Source of the DNA: Prostheceraeus crozeri
Lineage: Eukaryota > Platyhelminthes > Polycladida > Euryleptidae
NCBI GenBank assembly: GCA_907163375.1
Contig: CAJQUW010000947.1
Location: 124,001 to 188,000 of the forward strand
Length of the DNA: 64,000 nt
Reading direction: 5' to 3'
Shown: positions 12,808 to 22,065 of the stretch, piece after piece
Numbering within the stretch: the first letter of the stretch is position 1
Layout of the letters: every line of letters starts with the position of its first letter
The notes under the pieces: generated by a model
What the model saw: only the letters and a program-made list of their open reading frames with translations
Told to the model about the DNA's origin: nothing
Database searches by the model: none
Position numbers and translations under genes: made by a program

Positions 12808-12813
12808 CTATCA
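12808..12813. repeat. Left target-site duplication of element 1
   Basis: CTATCA, repeated exactly at 32082-32087. A 6-bp duplication is characteristic of Maverick/Polinton integration. Confidence 0.95.
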
Positions 12814-12992
12814 AGTAATGGGAATAAGACCGTTCCAGGACACCATAAAATCAAAAAAATTAGTACTTTTAAAAACGACATAAATTTATGAATTTAGTCC
12901 CTTTTTCAGGTTTTAAAGACCTAAATTCATGAATTTAGTCTATTCAAAAAGTACCATTTTTTCAAAAAATGGTATTTTTAAAAACAACATAA

Positions 12993-13024
12993 ATCGGAGC
13001 GAAGCTCCTCTGGCTTAAGCCGAT
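12993..13024. repeat. Double-hairpin repeat, TIR copy
   Basis: 32 bases with outer ATCGG and CCGAT. Hairpin one is GGAGC, loop GAA, GCTCC. After TCT, hairpin two is the palindrome GGCTTAAGCC. It is inverted relative to the next copy. Confidence 0.8.
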
Positions 13025-13071
13025 TCATGAATTTGAACCCTTTTTCAGGTTATGAAGACCTAAATTCATAA

Positions 13072-13103
13072 ATCGGCTAAAGCCAGAGGAGCTTCGCTCC
13101 GAT
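13072..13103. repeat. Double-hairpin repeat, TIR copy, inverted
   Basis: The same family in reverse order: GGCT-AA-AGCC, spacer AGA, GGAGC-TTC-GCTCC. It faces the copy at 12993, so the pair could also form one long hairpin. Confidence 0.8.
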
Positions 13104-13166
13104 TTGGGTGTTTTTAAAAATACCCAATTTTTCACATTTTTCAAAATCTCAAATTTGAGAATTACA

Positions 13167-13198
13167 ATCGGGCGAAGCCCTAGAACCTTCGGTTCGAT
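13167..13198. repeat. Double-hairpin repeat, GGGC/GAACC type
   Basis: Outer ATCG and CGAT. Hairpin one is GGGC-GAA-GCCC, spacer TA, hairpin two GAACC-TTC-GGTTC. This is the commonest type in the element. Confidence 0.85.
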
Positions 13199-13353
13199 TT
13201 TCACCCTCAAAATCATGACCGTTCTAGGACACCAAAAATTATAAAAGTTGAGTAACTCAAATTTGAGAATTACAATTTTTACCTTGAAAATCATGACCGT
13301 TCTAGGACACTAAAAATTATAAAAGTTAAGAATCTCAAAATTTGAGAATTACA

Positions 13354-13385
13354 ATCGGGCGAAGCCCTAGAACCTTCGGTTCGAT
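13354..13385. repeat. Double-hairpin repeat, GGGC/GAACC type
   Basis: Identical in sequence to the copy at 13167; both lie in repeated units of the left terminal repeat. The right repeat has a single counterpart at 31757. Confidence 0.85.
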
Positions 13386-13506
13386 TTTCATTGCTTAAAT
13401 CATGACCGTTCTAGGACACCGAAAATTAGTATTTTTAAAAACGTCTTTTAAATCCATTTTTCAGGTTTTTAAAATATATCATGTGACTAAAAATATTTCT
13501 TTAAAA

Positions 13507-14172
13507 ATGGAAGAAACAAAAGTGGAAGGAACTTCAGAAATGGAAGGAACCTCAAGAATATATCCTTCGTTATCTCAATTAAAAATAAGTGAATTAAATA
13601 TAGAAAAACACAAAGATAGAATACGCTATATGAAAGATAAGGAATCTCAATTATTATTAAGATTAGAGCATTATAAAAAATTAAGAAAGAGATGGACTAA
13701 AGTTAAGAATGTAACACAAGGAATTGGCATATTCTTAACAATAAGTTTAGGTGCTTTAACAATTGTTATATCTTCTGGTGTTTTAGTAATTCCAGTAGTT
13801 GCTACAGCTTTAACAGGTACGGGTGTTTTTGCAACTTCACTTGCTACAATGTTAGAAAAATCTTTAATAACTAAGAAACGAAAATCATTAAAAACTAAGC
13901 ATTTACATATTAAAGAAGTATATGATAAACTACATTACTACTTTCAAAGAGTATGTGATGATAATGTTATTACGTTAGATGAGATTGAAAAATTTGATCA
14001 AATAGCTAATGAAGTAAATCAAATATCATTTCAATCACAGACAGAAAAAGTTTATGATAAAAATAAAAAGGATGGTAAAATTTCTAGTGATGGTAAAACT
14101 TTTAGTGATGATAAAATTTTTTTAGAAGAGCTAAAAACTTTATTAGACAAAACTTTATTAAACAAAACTTAA
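13507..14172 (+). CDS. Element 1 small membrane-like protein, unknown
   Basis: 221 residues. I start at the ATG at 13507 because it has the AAAAATG context of the other element genes and lies just inside the terminal repeat. The frame is open further upstream, but that part is repeat sequence. Residues about 80-120 form two adjacent hydrophobic, Gly/Thr/Val-rich segments that could span a membrane. A basic, coiled-coil-prone helix precedes them, and a charged tail with Asp-Gly-Lys repeats follows. No catalytic motif is seen. It is the only gene transcribed from the left end towards the centre. A virion or membrane-active protein is possible, but I do not recognise the family. Confidence 0.7.
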   Translation: MEETKVEGTSEMEGTSRIYPSLSQLKISELNIEKHKDRIRYMKDKESQLLLRLEHYKKLRKRWTKVKNVTQGIGIFLTISLGALTIVISSGVLVIPVVATALTGTGVFATSLATMLEKSLITKKRKSLKTKHLHIKEVYDKLHYYFQRVCDDNVITLDEIEKFDQIANEVNQISFQSQTEKVYDKNKKDGKISSDGKTFSDDKIFLEELKTLLDKTLLNKT

Positions 14173-14400
14173 TACGAGAAAATTTTAAACGAGAAAATTT
14201 TAAACGTGAAAACTTTAAACGTGAAAACTTTAAACGAAAAGATGTCAAACAACAAAGCAATAAAAAAATAATTTGTTCAGTAAAATGTTTTTGCTGTATA
14301 CCAATGTTACCACAAAATTCAAATATTATATTTTAAAAAAATAGACAAAATTAAAGCTGATAATAAAAAATAAAATATTAAAACATTATATTTGTATATT
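14172..14400. repeat. 17-bp tandem repeats and AT-rich intergenic stretch
   Basis: Four copies of a unit like ACGTGAAAACTTTAAAC follow the stop codon, then low-complexity AT sequence lies between the converging genes. A transcription-end region is likely, but no specific terminator is recognisable. Confidence 0.6.
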
Positions 14401-14404
14401 TTTA

Positions 14405-15193
14405 TTACTCGGTAAACAATTGTTCGATAACTCTTTCATGAATTTTTTTATCAATATTAATTGTGATAAATCCATAATCTTTTGACCAAGCATTATTACA
14501 CGATTGTTTAAATTCATCTTTATCTCTTATACATAAATCTCTTAACAAATCACTTAAGTTTCTTGCATTTATTTCAAATAGTATAAATATATTTGCATTC
14601 TTTCTAATAACACTTCCATCTAATGAATACATACTTTGTGTCAAATAAAATACACTACAGTTATTATGTCTACCTCTTGTGAAATAATTTCTTTGAACTG
14701 ACTGATTTCTATCATTAACACAATCATCAAAAATTACACAATGTTTCATTGTTTTATCTAGTTTACTAGGATCTTGCATATTACCACTATCATCTATTAA
14801 TTGTATTTTTATATGCTTATTTTTATTGGATTCAACTAATTGTTTATTTTTTGCTGCTTCTTCACACCACAAATTTATTTCTTCTTCATATTCAGATTTT
14901 TCGTATTCTTCGAATAGAGAAGCAATTGCTGTTTTTGTAAGATTATTTTCAAATCCATATTTTAAAAATTGATAGACGGGTTGTTCTGCCGTTGTTGTAT
15001 AAATTATAAGATTGTTATAATCCAAAAAATTTGGAGTCGTTAAAATTTTAAATAATAGATATGTTTTTCCACATCCTGATCTTCCACAAATAACTGACAA
15101 AACTTTATTAGATAAATTTGGATGATGATTAAATTTAAGTTTTTTTTTATTTAAAGTCATTTCATTCATTTTTAAAGTAATAAATTCATCCAT
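14405..15193 (-). CDS. Element 1 genome-packaging ATPase (FtsK/HerA superfamily)
   Basis: 262 residues. The Walker A motif is GRSGCGKT at residues 37-44 and Walker B is VIFDD at 153-157. A YLTQS motif about 35 residues later fits the sensor region of A32-type viral packaging ATPases. In Mavericks, adenovirus-like and giant viruses this protein pumps genomic DNA into the preformed capsid. Its length is typical. It is followed on the same strand by the penton-like gene, so the two likely form a late, virion-assembly block. The start ATG is the first in the frame and is preceded by AT-rich DNA. The frame is intact. Confidence 0.92.
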   Translation of the reverse strand: MDEFITLKMNEMTLNKKKLKFNHHPNLSNKVLSVICGRSGCGKTYLLFKILTTPNFLDYNNLIIYTTTAEQPVYQFLKYGFENNLTKTAIASLFEEYEKSEYEEEINLWCEEAAKNKQLVESNKNKHIKIQLIDDSGNMQDPSKLDKTMKHCVIFDDCVNDRNQSVQRNYFTRGRHNNCSVFYLTQSMYSLDGSVIRKNANIFILFEINARNLSDLLRDLCIRDKDEFKQSCNNAWSKDYGFITINIDKKIHERVIEQLFTE

Positions 15194-15254
15194 TATTGAA
15201 TTAGTGTTTTTAAAAACAAAAATATAAAAATTTTAATTTAAGTTTATTTTTTGT

Positions 15255-15320
15255 TTCTAATAATAAGATTAATAAGATTAATAAGATTAATAAGATTAAT
15301 AAGATTAATAAGATTAATAA
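15255..15320. repeat. 10-bp tandem repeat TTAATAAGAT
   Basis: About six head-to-tail copies of TTAATAAGAT upstream of the ATPase gene (which reads leftward) and after the penton-like gene. It lies at the position where promoter and polyadenylation sequences of the neighbours would be. Confidence 0.8.
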
Positions 15321-15387
15321 TGAAAATGATAAAAAAAATTAAACTTCTCTATTGTAGCGTAAAAGTTTATACCTCTCGAACGGGAGT

Positions 15388-16176
15388 TTATACCTCCCGT
15401 ACCAAAAGATCTATCATAATCTCTTCACCTCCAAAATTTATTTCTCGTCCTTTTTCATCAGTGATTCTAATGCCAATGTTGTTAATAGTTTTTCTTGTAA
15501 TAGGAAAATATATTAATGTTTGTGGAATTACATTTAATCTATAACCAATGGGTACAGTAAAAGCTGGAAAACTGAATATTAAATTTGATAATTTACCATT
15601 TATATATCCTCCTTCAATAATGTCACAATGTACAACAATTGAATTTATTTCAGTTATTTTTGGAATCTTCTCACCTAAATGATAACCTTGTCTATAGGTT
15701 TGTTTATTAAATCCTAATAGCTTTGACAATGATCTATCATGATTAAAATCAACTTGATGATTTTCGTCTAAAGTAAGAGAAAATTTATTAACTGCCGGTT
15801 CAACTGCAAAATGTAATTGTTTCTTATCTTTAAATGGTATACCTAAATGCCTCTTAATTTCATTTGATATTGTTTCAACTTCGTAAGAACCAGGAAGAAA
15901 AGTTAGTATTTTCCATGTTTTGCCTTTATCAGTAGAATATCTAAATTGATCATTCACATCTTTGATAACGTTTTGAATAGTGTTAAATGTGGAGAAACTA
16001 GTCAATGCAATTTGATAATTTTTATTTTGTTCCAAATGTAGAATGGGTTCTAAATTACAAGTGTGTGATGAAGTAGTTGTTATAATTTTTAACGTCGTAC
16101 TAAATTTTGATGAACCCAAAATCTCTGTTAAATTTTCTAAATGATTATTAATTTTGTCTAAATCTGCTGAACACAT
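15388..16176 (-). CDS. Element 1 penton-like minor capsid protein
   Basis: 262 residues. The pattern fits Maverick minor capsid proteins: an N-terminal beta-rich half with YQIALTSFSTFNTI near residues 54-67, then LLGF with Tyr-Arg-Gly-like residues near the middle. The C-terminal half has VHCDIIEGGYINGK, then IYFPI and a final INFGGEEIMIDLLV strand. These proteins are single jelly-roll pentons that close the capsid vertices. It sits directly upstream of the ATPase gene on the same strand. The ATG has the AAAAATG context seen through the element, and the reading frame is intact. Confidence 0.85.
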   Translation of the reverse strand: MCSADLDKINNHLENLTEILGSSKFSTTLKIITTTSSHTCNLEPILHLEQNKNYQIALTSFSTFNTIQNVIKDVNDQFRYSTDKGKTWKILTFLPGSYEVETISNEIKRHLGIPFKDKKQLHFAVEPAVNKFSLTLDENHQVDFNHDRSLSKLLGFNKQTYRQGYHLGEKIPKITEINSIVVHCDIIEGGYINGKLSNLIFSFPAFTVPIGYRLNVIPQTLIYFPITRKTINNIGIRITDEKGREINFGGEEIMIDLLVREV

Positions 16177-16195
16177 TTTTAAACTAAAAAATTAA

Positions 16196-16290
16196 ATAAA
16201 TATTTTTTTATGAAATATTTTTTTATGAAATATTTTTTTATGAAATATTTTTTTATGAAATTTTTTTTATGAAATTTTTTTTTATAAAAA
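16196..16290. repeat. 16-bp tandem repeat
   Basis: Head-to-tail copies of TATTTTTTTATGAAA between two minus-strand genes. Probable 5' flank of the penton-like gene. Confidence 0.8.
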
Positions 16291-17127
16291 TTAGAAACAA
16301 CATATTTCAGCTACACTTTTATAATCCTCTTCATTTAGAATCTTTTTTTCTAACAGTCTTTTCAATATAGCATGAATTTCATTGAAACTAGAATTATGTC
16401 CTTCTTTTATTGCAGATATTAAAATATTTAATCTATTTAGTAATTCTTGTGGATCATCTGGTAAAAATATGGTTGTTTCTGTTTTCTGTTTTTTTGTTTT
16501 CTGTTTATCAGATAAACCTTTCCCTACTTTAACTCCCGTTGATAATAAATTTTCTAATTGTTTATAACGTCTAAGAGTTTTTACTGTGCCAACTCTATCT
16601 AATATAGTTTTATATTTTATTAGATCTTCTACAGCATAATTTTTTAAATCTGCTCCTCTTAAAAGATCAACAAAATTTCTATCTAAACTAATAGGTTTTT
16701 TATCTGGAGTAAAAATTAATCCTCGTAAAGGTTGTGGAAATATTTCTTTACCACCAAGATAAAATCTTGCAAATAATTTTTTATCTAAAAAGAAAGTAGC
16801 ATGTTCGAATAACATAGATTTTGGTAATTTTTTATCTATGTTTGCCTCTAATAAACCATAGTCATCTAATAGTGTTTTAAGTACAGGATCCGCTATATCA
16901 ACACGTTTTTCATTAAGTTCCTTTTCAAGAGTTTTAAATGGTTCGACAGTTTTTTCATAATCAGTTTTTACTTCTTCAGTTAATTTTAATTTATCAAACA
17001 TATCAGATTGAATACCAGCTTTTGTCATTCTATGTTGTAGATGATTTTCTTTCATAATATTTCTTTGTTTTATTAATTCGTCTAATTGTTTTATTCTTTT
17101 AAAATTATCAGCTCTAACTTTATCCAT
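16291..17127 (-). CDS. Element 1 conserved-looking protein, function unknown
   Basis: 278 residues. The N-terminal 60 residues are a basic coiled-coil-prone helix. The first 29, MDKVRADNFKRIKQLDELIK onward, are nearly repeated by the short gene at 24508-24681. The middle contains IFPQPLRGLIFTPDKKP, then LLRGADLKNYAVEDLIKYK, a pattern that reminds me of an uncharacterised protein common in Mavericks. A Lys-rich linker (KQKTKKQKTE) leads to a helical C-terminal domain ending EICCF. There is no enzyme motif. Its neighbours are polymerase and capsid genes, so either a virion or a DNA-binding role is possible. Confidence 0.75.
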   Translation of the reverse strand: MDKVRADNFKRIKQLDELIKQRNIMKENHLQHRMTKAGIQSDMFDKLKLTEEVKTDYEKTVEPFKTLEKELNEKRVDIADPVLKTLLDDYGLLEANIDKKLPKSMLFEHATFFLDKKLFARFYLGGKEIFPQPLRGLIFTPDKKPISLDRNFVDLLRGADLKNYAVEDLIKYKTILDRVGTVKTLRRYKQLENLLSTGVKVGKGLSDKQKTKKQKTETTIFLPDDPQELLNRLNILISAIKEGHNSSFNEIHAILKRLLEKKILNEEDYKSVAEICCF

Positions 17128-17235
17128 TTTTATATGATAATTTTATATTATTATTTTATTTTATTTTATAATATTTTATATTTTTATATTGTTATATTGT
17201 TATATTGTTATATTTAGAAAATAGAAATTAGAAAA

Positions 17236-20200
17236 TTAAAAAGGTAAAGTAGTTATTCCATCAGGCAAAATTTTTCTTTTATCATCAAATGGATCTAATG
17301 CTAATTTATGTTCTTCTTTTAAATACATTTTATGTTTTTTTGAATTAAGTCTATAATTACATGCTGTTTTTATTTCATTATTAAATAATGCATTTTTATA
17401 ATCTTGAAATGTTATTTGATTAGCCACTGATGCCTTTGAAATTCCTTTTAATGTTTTATGTGTTTTAACGGGCGAAGCCCTGGAAGACATCTCTAATGTC
17501 CTAATATTTTTAGTTGTATCATAACAGTAACATTTAGATTTTAAAAATATGGCTTCTGTTATGAAATCTTCATTTCCTTCTAATTCATCTTTTACTTTAC
17601 ATAAATCAGAAGGATGAATAATATCTTTTATTTTATTAATTTCTTTATCTAGTGAAGAACCATATGGTATTGTTAATTCTAAGAAAACAGAATCGGTATC
17701 TGTAAAGTGTAATTTATAGTTTTTACCATAAGCAGGTGCTAAATAATCATATATAAAACTATACATAAATAGTTTAGCTAATTCTAATATAGTGAAACCT
17801 ATAAAATTAAACTTATCATGTTTTACAATGCTTCTTCTTAGATGTACAGCACATAGTTCATCACTGAATCTAGTAGTTCTTTTATATGTAGGTTTCCTTG
17901 TTAAATTTTGAAACCTATCTTTATCATAAACTATTTCAATATTTTGTCTATTACGCACATTTTCTAAAGTCTTACCATAAAATGCATTATTCATTAATTT
18001 GAAGAACACGTTTCCAAAATCATCTTTATTTCTTTTAGATATTTTGCGTTTTTCAATATTGAACTCAATATAATCTTTTAACCATTTAGATTTTTTATAC
18101 ACTAGTTTCCGGTGAATTTTTGTGAGAATCATTCCATGATCTAAATACCAATCTAGCATTCTTCCTTCAACAACATACTTTCCTTTATTGCTTTGTGTTA
18201 ACATAAGTTTTTTTGTTGGCCTATATTTCTTAGGAATTAAAGATTTTTGATAATCTGAAAAATCTTCTATATTGGGAATTTTGTTTTCTGGGCAGAAAGG
18301 ATAATATTTTGTTGCATCTTTTATATAATCAGGATATACTAAATCAACTTCATATATATAACCAGAATTACGATTTCCATCATATGTTTTTTGATAATCA
18401 AGATTATTACACCATGTCATCTCACCTGTTGGTAATTCTTGTATCATGCAAGAAGAATATAAGCTATTAAAATCATAATATAACAAATAGTTTTCTCGCA
18501 TGAATTCATCAATTGCTTTTTCACGTTCTACTCCTTCTCGTTTCGTTCGAAAAATTTCTAATATTTTTTCTTTTTCTTCTGGAGATAAAGGTTTCATTAT
18601 TCCATATTCTTGTGGATTTACTTTCTTATTATAACATTTAACATATCTATTACCTAAAACGGATGAAACTCCACCTCTAATTCCAGATTCAAAAAATAAT
18701 AATTTATCATATGTATTTTCTTTATAATGTTTAAGTTTAACGGACTTTGTCCTAGAGCCATCGGCTTGAACATTTGTATGTTTTAATCCTGCTAACCATG
18801 TTAAACCTGGTGTAGAATAACAATAACATGGATCTATTCCGTAATATTCTAAACACATATCACGAAAGTTTTCAAAAAGATCAGCTAGTATTAATACATC
18901 TATCTGTAGATATTTCATTGTATAATCATACATTGTTTTACAATTTAACTCTCTCCAATTTTTTTCAGCTTCTGCATAATCTTCTTCAGATAATTGTGAT
19001 TGTTTTAATGTTGATTTAAATTTATTTATTGGAGGAAGTTGTTCTTCTTCCATAATTTTATTCACAGAATTAAAATCTCCAGTTATGTACTCATACGGAA
19101 ATATTCCTTTTAAAGGTTTTAAATTATATTTATTTAATATTTTACATTGTTCAGGTTTCAAAGTTTTTCCCATAACATCTAATGAATAAGGAGTAAAAAA
19201 TCTAAATGCATCTAAAATTCTAATACAACCTAATTGCATTGAAAAATATTCTTCTTCTTGTTTACATAGTACATTTATTTTTTGTTGTTGTAATTTTTCT
19301 GATGAAAATAAATCTTTCATTACTAGATGAAAATCATATTTAGAACCATTGTAGAAATATAGAGGAACAAAGTTATATTTAAATTTGTTAGCATTAAGAT
19401 TACAAGAATTATGTGCTGCACCTCTATATAATCCATTTAGATGATCATGATCTTTTACTTTATCAATATATCTACCTCTACCAGTTTTATATTTATTTGT
19501 AAAACCTTTTCCACAGTAATAACAATTTATTTCATAATAAAATTCTTTTCTTTCTTCATCCGTTAATGGTATCATGGGTTTATTTGTTTCAAGCAATTGT
19601 GAAAAAAGTCCTTGTAATTCTTCTACTTTCTTTGTAAACATTTCTGAACTATCTTCACCATAGTATTGTAAATATTCTGATTTAAATAATTCAGGATAAT
19701 TCGAATGAATGTACATTCCCCAACATAATGGTTTTTGTTCAAATAAATTTTTTTCTTTACTTTTTTCAGAATTATAATTTTCAGAATTATTTTTTTCAGA
19801 ATTAAAAACCGAAGGTTCTAGGGCTTGGCCCGTACAATTTTCAGAATTATTTTTTTCAGAATCGGGTGAAGCCCTGGAACTTTCCGTTTGATTTTGTGTC
19901 ATATTAACATTATATGCTTCAAAATCACAATAAATAGTAAAGGGTACTTTATTTTTAAAATACCATTTATTATATTCTAAATAATCATCTTTTGGAAATG
20001 TGTTTCTGACTGCTTCATTTTGTTGACAATTCTCCAAATGTCTATTCATTTCTTCTAAAGTTCTAAAACTTGTCATACATTGAAGACAAGGAAAATTTTT
20101 ATTATCTGAAGTTTTTGTAAATATAGAAACATCTTTACACAATATAAAATGTCCCTGATAATATAATATATTCGCTTGTGCTGGTTGTTTTGTCTGTTCT

Positions 20201-21879
20201 AATTTTACAAATTCATCTTTATATATTTCATGTGTTTCATTAATTTCTTTTGTAATATTAAATGTATTTTGATAATAATTTTGATTTAATATTTGTAGCT
20301 GATAACTATATTCTTTATCATATTGTTCTTTATATTGTTGTAGACATTTTTTTAAACATTCATTTATTTTTTGTTTGGTTTCATTTTCTTCATTATTTAA
20401 TTCTTTATTATTTAATCGGAGCGAAGCTCCTCTGGCTTTAGCCGATTCTTTATTATTTTCTTCATTTAATTTTTGAATTGTTTCTATCTTATTTTGATAT
20501 TTATGGTGATATTCTTGTAGTAACATTTTTGTTTGTTGTTGATAATCTATTTTACATTTTTGTAAACTTTCATTTAAATTTTCTAATTTTTGTTGGTATT
20601 CTGAAGATAAAGATGAATATTTGTAATTATAATCATCAGTACGTCCTTTATAATTATTATGATTAATCATTATTGGTGATAGTGTTTTAACAAGTTCAAA
20701 TTTTTCAGTACATATTATATTTCCTTGGTAAAAAATATTATGATGCATGTAATTTCCTCTATCATTATATACTATTTCTGATTGACATAAATTTTTATTA
20801 TTCAAATAAAATTCTTTTGAATCTGAGTAAAGTGGAATAATTTTACCAATAGAAACATAATTCACATTTAATTCAAAAACATTTACTTCTATTAAATTTT
20901 TATTCTTTTTATGAAACTTTTTTAACTTATTATAATCATATGGAAATTCATCTAAGCCATCAGAAAGATCAAATTCATTTATGTATTCTTCTTTATTGTA
21001 ATGACTTAGTCTTTCTTTATGATATTCTGCAGGATGTAAATGTGCTATAATACTCCACAGAAAACAACGTTCATCTTCATTTTTTATGTTGATTAATTGT
21101 GGTGAACTGAAAGGTAAAGGAACATAACTACCACCAGTATTATTTTTATATTTATCAATTACTATTTTCTTAGATAGTATTTTAACAAATCTCCAACCAG
21201 ATTCACGTAACTGGGCTTCAATTATACAATTTTCTAATTTAAGTATCATCGATTCAAATATGGGTTGTATATCATTTACATTATGAATTTCTTGCGAATT
21301 TGTAAAATGTCCTTGTATTATTTCTTCAGGAATTCCATCAGGTCCATTTTTTGTATAAAGTACTTCTACATTCATATAACATTTGAAAGATTTCTTAAAT
21401 ATATTATAAAAGTTGGTTAGAATATCAGAAAAAGTTTTATCGGTTTCATTATATTCAAAAGACTGATTAAATAAATATTTTATATCTGTTTCGGGTGAAG
21501 CCCTGGAAGACATCTCCGATGTCCCATGTACGGCTTCATCAAATTCATCTATTTCGTTAAATTCATCAGTATCGTTAAATAAATATCTTCCATCTGGTAC
21601 GGTCGAAGCCCTAGAACCTTCGGTTTGTATGGTCTCATCTTCACTATTAAAAACTTTTTTATATTCCGAATGTGAATAATCATCAAACATTTTTTTAACT
21701 TTTATATCAGTAGGCAATGTTTCTAGATAGTTTTTATAACTATTTAATTTTAATATATTTCCTTCATCAACTCGTTCTACATTTTGTAAATGCAATTTAC
21801 TATTTAAATGAGATTGATAACTTCTTTTTGTTTGCAACTTTTTTTTACATAAGACACAATAAAACTTGGTATTTTCCAT
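17236..21879 (-). CDS. polB: Element 1 protein-primed type B DNA polymerase
   Basis: 1547 residues, long for the family. An N-terminal C2H2 finger has Cys8, Cys11, His24 and His30. The Maverick N-terminal region with EDERCFLWSIIAHLHP follows, with a second CxxC/H finger near 601. The exonuclease motifs are IYCDFEAYN (about 650), YNGSKYDF (843) and YLQIDVLILAD (996). An HNH-like DHDHLNGLYRGAAHNSC lies between them near 813. The polymerase motifs are A SLYSS (1136), B KLMNNAFYGK (1298), C DTDS (1395) and KxY-like LKSKCYCY (1445). It replicates the linear genome by protein priming. Seven double-hairpin repeats are inserted in frame, contributing peptides such as EGSRAS and EMSSRASP and much of the excess length. 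The frame is intact. Confidence 0.95.
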   Translation of the reverse strand: MENTKFYCVLCKKKLQTKRSYQSHLNSKLHLQNVERVDEGNILKLNSYKNYLETLPTDIKVKKMFDDYSHSEYKKVFNSEDETIQTEGSRASTVPDGRYLFNDTDEFNEIDEFDEAVHGTSEMSSRASPETDIKYLFNQSFEYNETDKTFSDILTNFYNIFKKSFKCYMNVEVLYTKNGPDGIPEEIIQGHFTNSQEIHNVNDIQPIFESMILKLENCIIEAQLRESGWRFVKILSKKIVIDKYKNNTGGSYVPLPFSSPQLINIKNEDERCFLWSIIAHLHPAEYHKERLSHYNKEEYINEFDLSDGLDEFPYDYNKLKKFHKKNKNLIEVNVFELNVNYVSIGKIIPLYSDSKEFYLNNKNLCQSEIVYNDRGNYMHHNIFYQGNIICTEKFELVKTLSPIMINHNNYKGRTDDYNYKYSSLSSEYQQKLENLNESLQKCKIDYQQQTKMLLQEYHHKYQNKIETIQKLNEENNKESAKARGASLRLNNKELNNEENETKQKINECLKKCLQQYKEQYDKEYSYQLQILNQNYYQNTFNITKEINETHEIYKDEFVKLEQTKQPAQANILYYQGHFILCKDVSIFTKTSDNKNFPCLQCMTSFRTLEEMNRHLENCQQNEAVRNTFPKDDYLEYNKWYFKNKVPFTIYCDFEAYNVNMTQNQTESSRASPDSEKNNSENCTGQALEPSVFNSEKNNSENYNSEKSKEKNLFEQKPLCWGMYIHSNYPELFKSEYLQYYGEDSSEMFTKKVEELQGLFSQLLETNKPMIPLTDEERKEFYYEINCYYCGKGFTNKYKTGRGRYIDKVKDHDHLNGLYRGAAHNSCNLNANKFKYNFVPLYFYNGSKYDFHLVMKDLFSSEKLQQQKINVLCKQEEEYFSMQLGCIRILDAFRFFTPYSLDVMGKTLKPEQCKILNKYNLKPLKGIFPYEYITGDFNSVNKIMEEEQLPPINKFKSTLKQSQLSEEDYAEAEKNWRELNCKTMYDYTMKYLQIDVLILADLFENFRDMCLEYYGIDPCYCYSTPGLTWLAGLKHTNVQADGSRTKSVKLKHYKENTYDKLLFFESGIRGGVSSVLGNRYVKCYNKKVNPQEYGIMKPLSPEEKEKILEIFRTKREGVEREKAIDEFMRENYLLYYDFNSLYSSCMIQELPTGEMTWCNNLDYQKTYDGNRNSGYIYEVDLVYPDYIKDATKYYPFCPENKIPNIEDFSDYQKSLIPKKYRPTKKLMLTQSNKGKYVVEGRMLDWYLDHGMILTKIHRKLVYKKSKWLKDYIEFNIEKRKISKRNKDDFGNVFFKLMNNAFYGKTLENVRNRQNIEIVYDKDRFQNLTRKPTYKRTTRFSDELCAVHLRRSIVKHDKFNFIGFTILELAKLFMYSFIYDYLAPAYGKNYKLHFTDTDSVFLELTIPYGSSLDKEINKIKDIIHPSDLCKVKDELEGNEDFITEAIFLKSKCYCYDTTKNIRTLEMSSRASPVKTHKTLKGISKASVANQITFQDYKNALFNNEIKTACNYRLNSKKHKMYLKEEHKLALDPFDDKRKILPDGITTLPF
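17469..17500. repeat. Double-hairpin repeat inside polymerase gene
   Basis: GGGC-GAA-GCCC followed by GACAT-TCT-like loop-ATGTC. Read on the coding strand it gives LEMSSRASP near the polymerase C-terminus. Confidence 0.75.
18741..18768. repeat. Double-hairpin repeat inside polymerase gene, changed stems
   Basis: GGAC-TTT-GTCC, spacer TAG, AGCC-ATC-GGCT. Both stems differ in sequence from the common type yet pair perfectly. The coding strand reads ADGSRTKS. Confidence 0.8.
19807..19892. repeat. Two double-hairpin repeats inside polymerase gene
   Basis: The copy at 19807-19832 is AACC-GAA-GGTT, CTA, GGGC-TTG-GCCC. Relative to the usual direction it is read on the other strand (GQALEPSV). The copy at 19861-19892 is weaker, GGGT-GAA-GCCC with AAC and GTT. 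Between and around them the stretch TCAGAATTATTTTTTTCAGA is itself duplicated, encoding repeated SEKNNSEN. Confidence 0.75.
20415..20446. repeat. Double-hairpin repeat inside polymerase gene, GGAGC type
   Basis: Outer ATCGG and CCGAT, GGAGC-GAA-GCTCC, TCT, GGCT-TT-AGCC. It is almost identical to the TIR copy at 12993. It encodes ESAKARGASLRL within the coiled-coil region. Confidence 0.85.
21491..21630. repeat. Two double-hairpin repeats near the polymerase N-terminus
   Basis: The copy at 21491-21525 is GGGT-GAA-GCCC, then a perfect six-base stem GACATC-TCC-GATGTC. The copy at 21599-21630 has an imperfect first stem, GGTC-GAA-GCCC, then AACC-TTC-GGTT. They encode GTSEMSSRASPE and TEGSRASTV. 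Confidence 0.8.
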
Positions 21880-22009
21880 TTTTTTTATTTTTTTAGAGAA
21901 AATTTAAGAAAAAAATTTGTGTTTTAATTTTAGATATAAACATTCTAATATCAAGGACTTGAGTGTTATTTTATATTATTATATATTTCACGTTCTTTAG
22001 TTATTTTTT

Positions 22010-22065
22010 TCTTTATCACATTAAGTTTTATCATATTAAGTTTTATCATATTAAGTTTTATCATA
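22010..22065. repeat. Short tandem repeat ATTAAGTTTTATCAT
   Basis: About four copies of a 16-17-base unit just after the stop codon of the clamp-like gene. Confidence 0.7.

Larger units (their letters stand above)
12814..13498. repeat. Left terminal inverted repeat of element 1
   Basis: It matches 31541-32081 in inverted orientation from the tip to ATATATCATGTGACTAAAA. The left copy is about 140 bp longer because internal units (GACCGTTCTAGGACACC with the following AT-rich stretch) are repeated at 12828, 13217, 13293 and 13403. It carries four double-hairpin repeats. Confidence 0.9.

Noticed and set aside
13402-13506. N-terminal extension of the first element-1 gene
   Set aside because: It is terminal-repeat sequence, repeated several times in the TIR. 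The ATG at 13507 has the standard element context.
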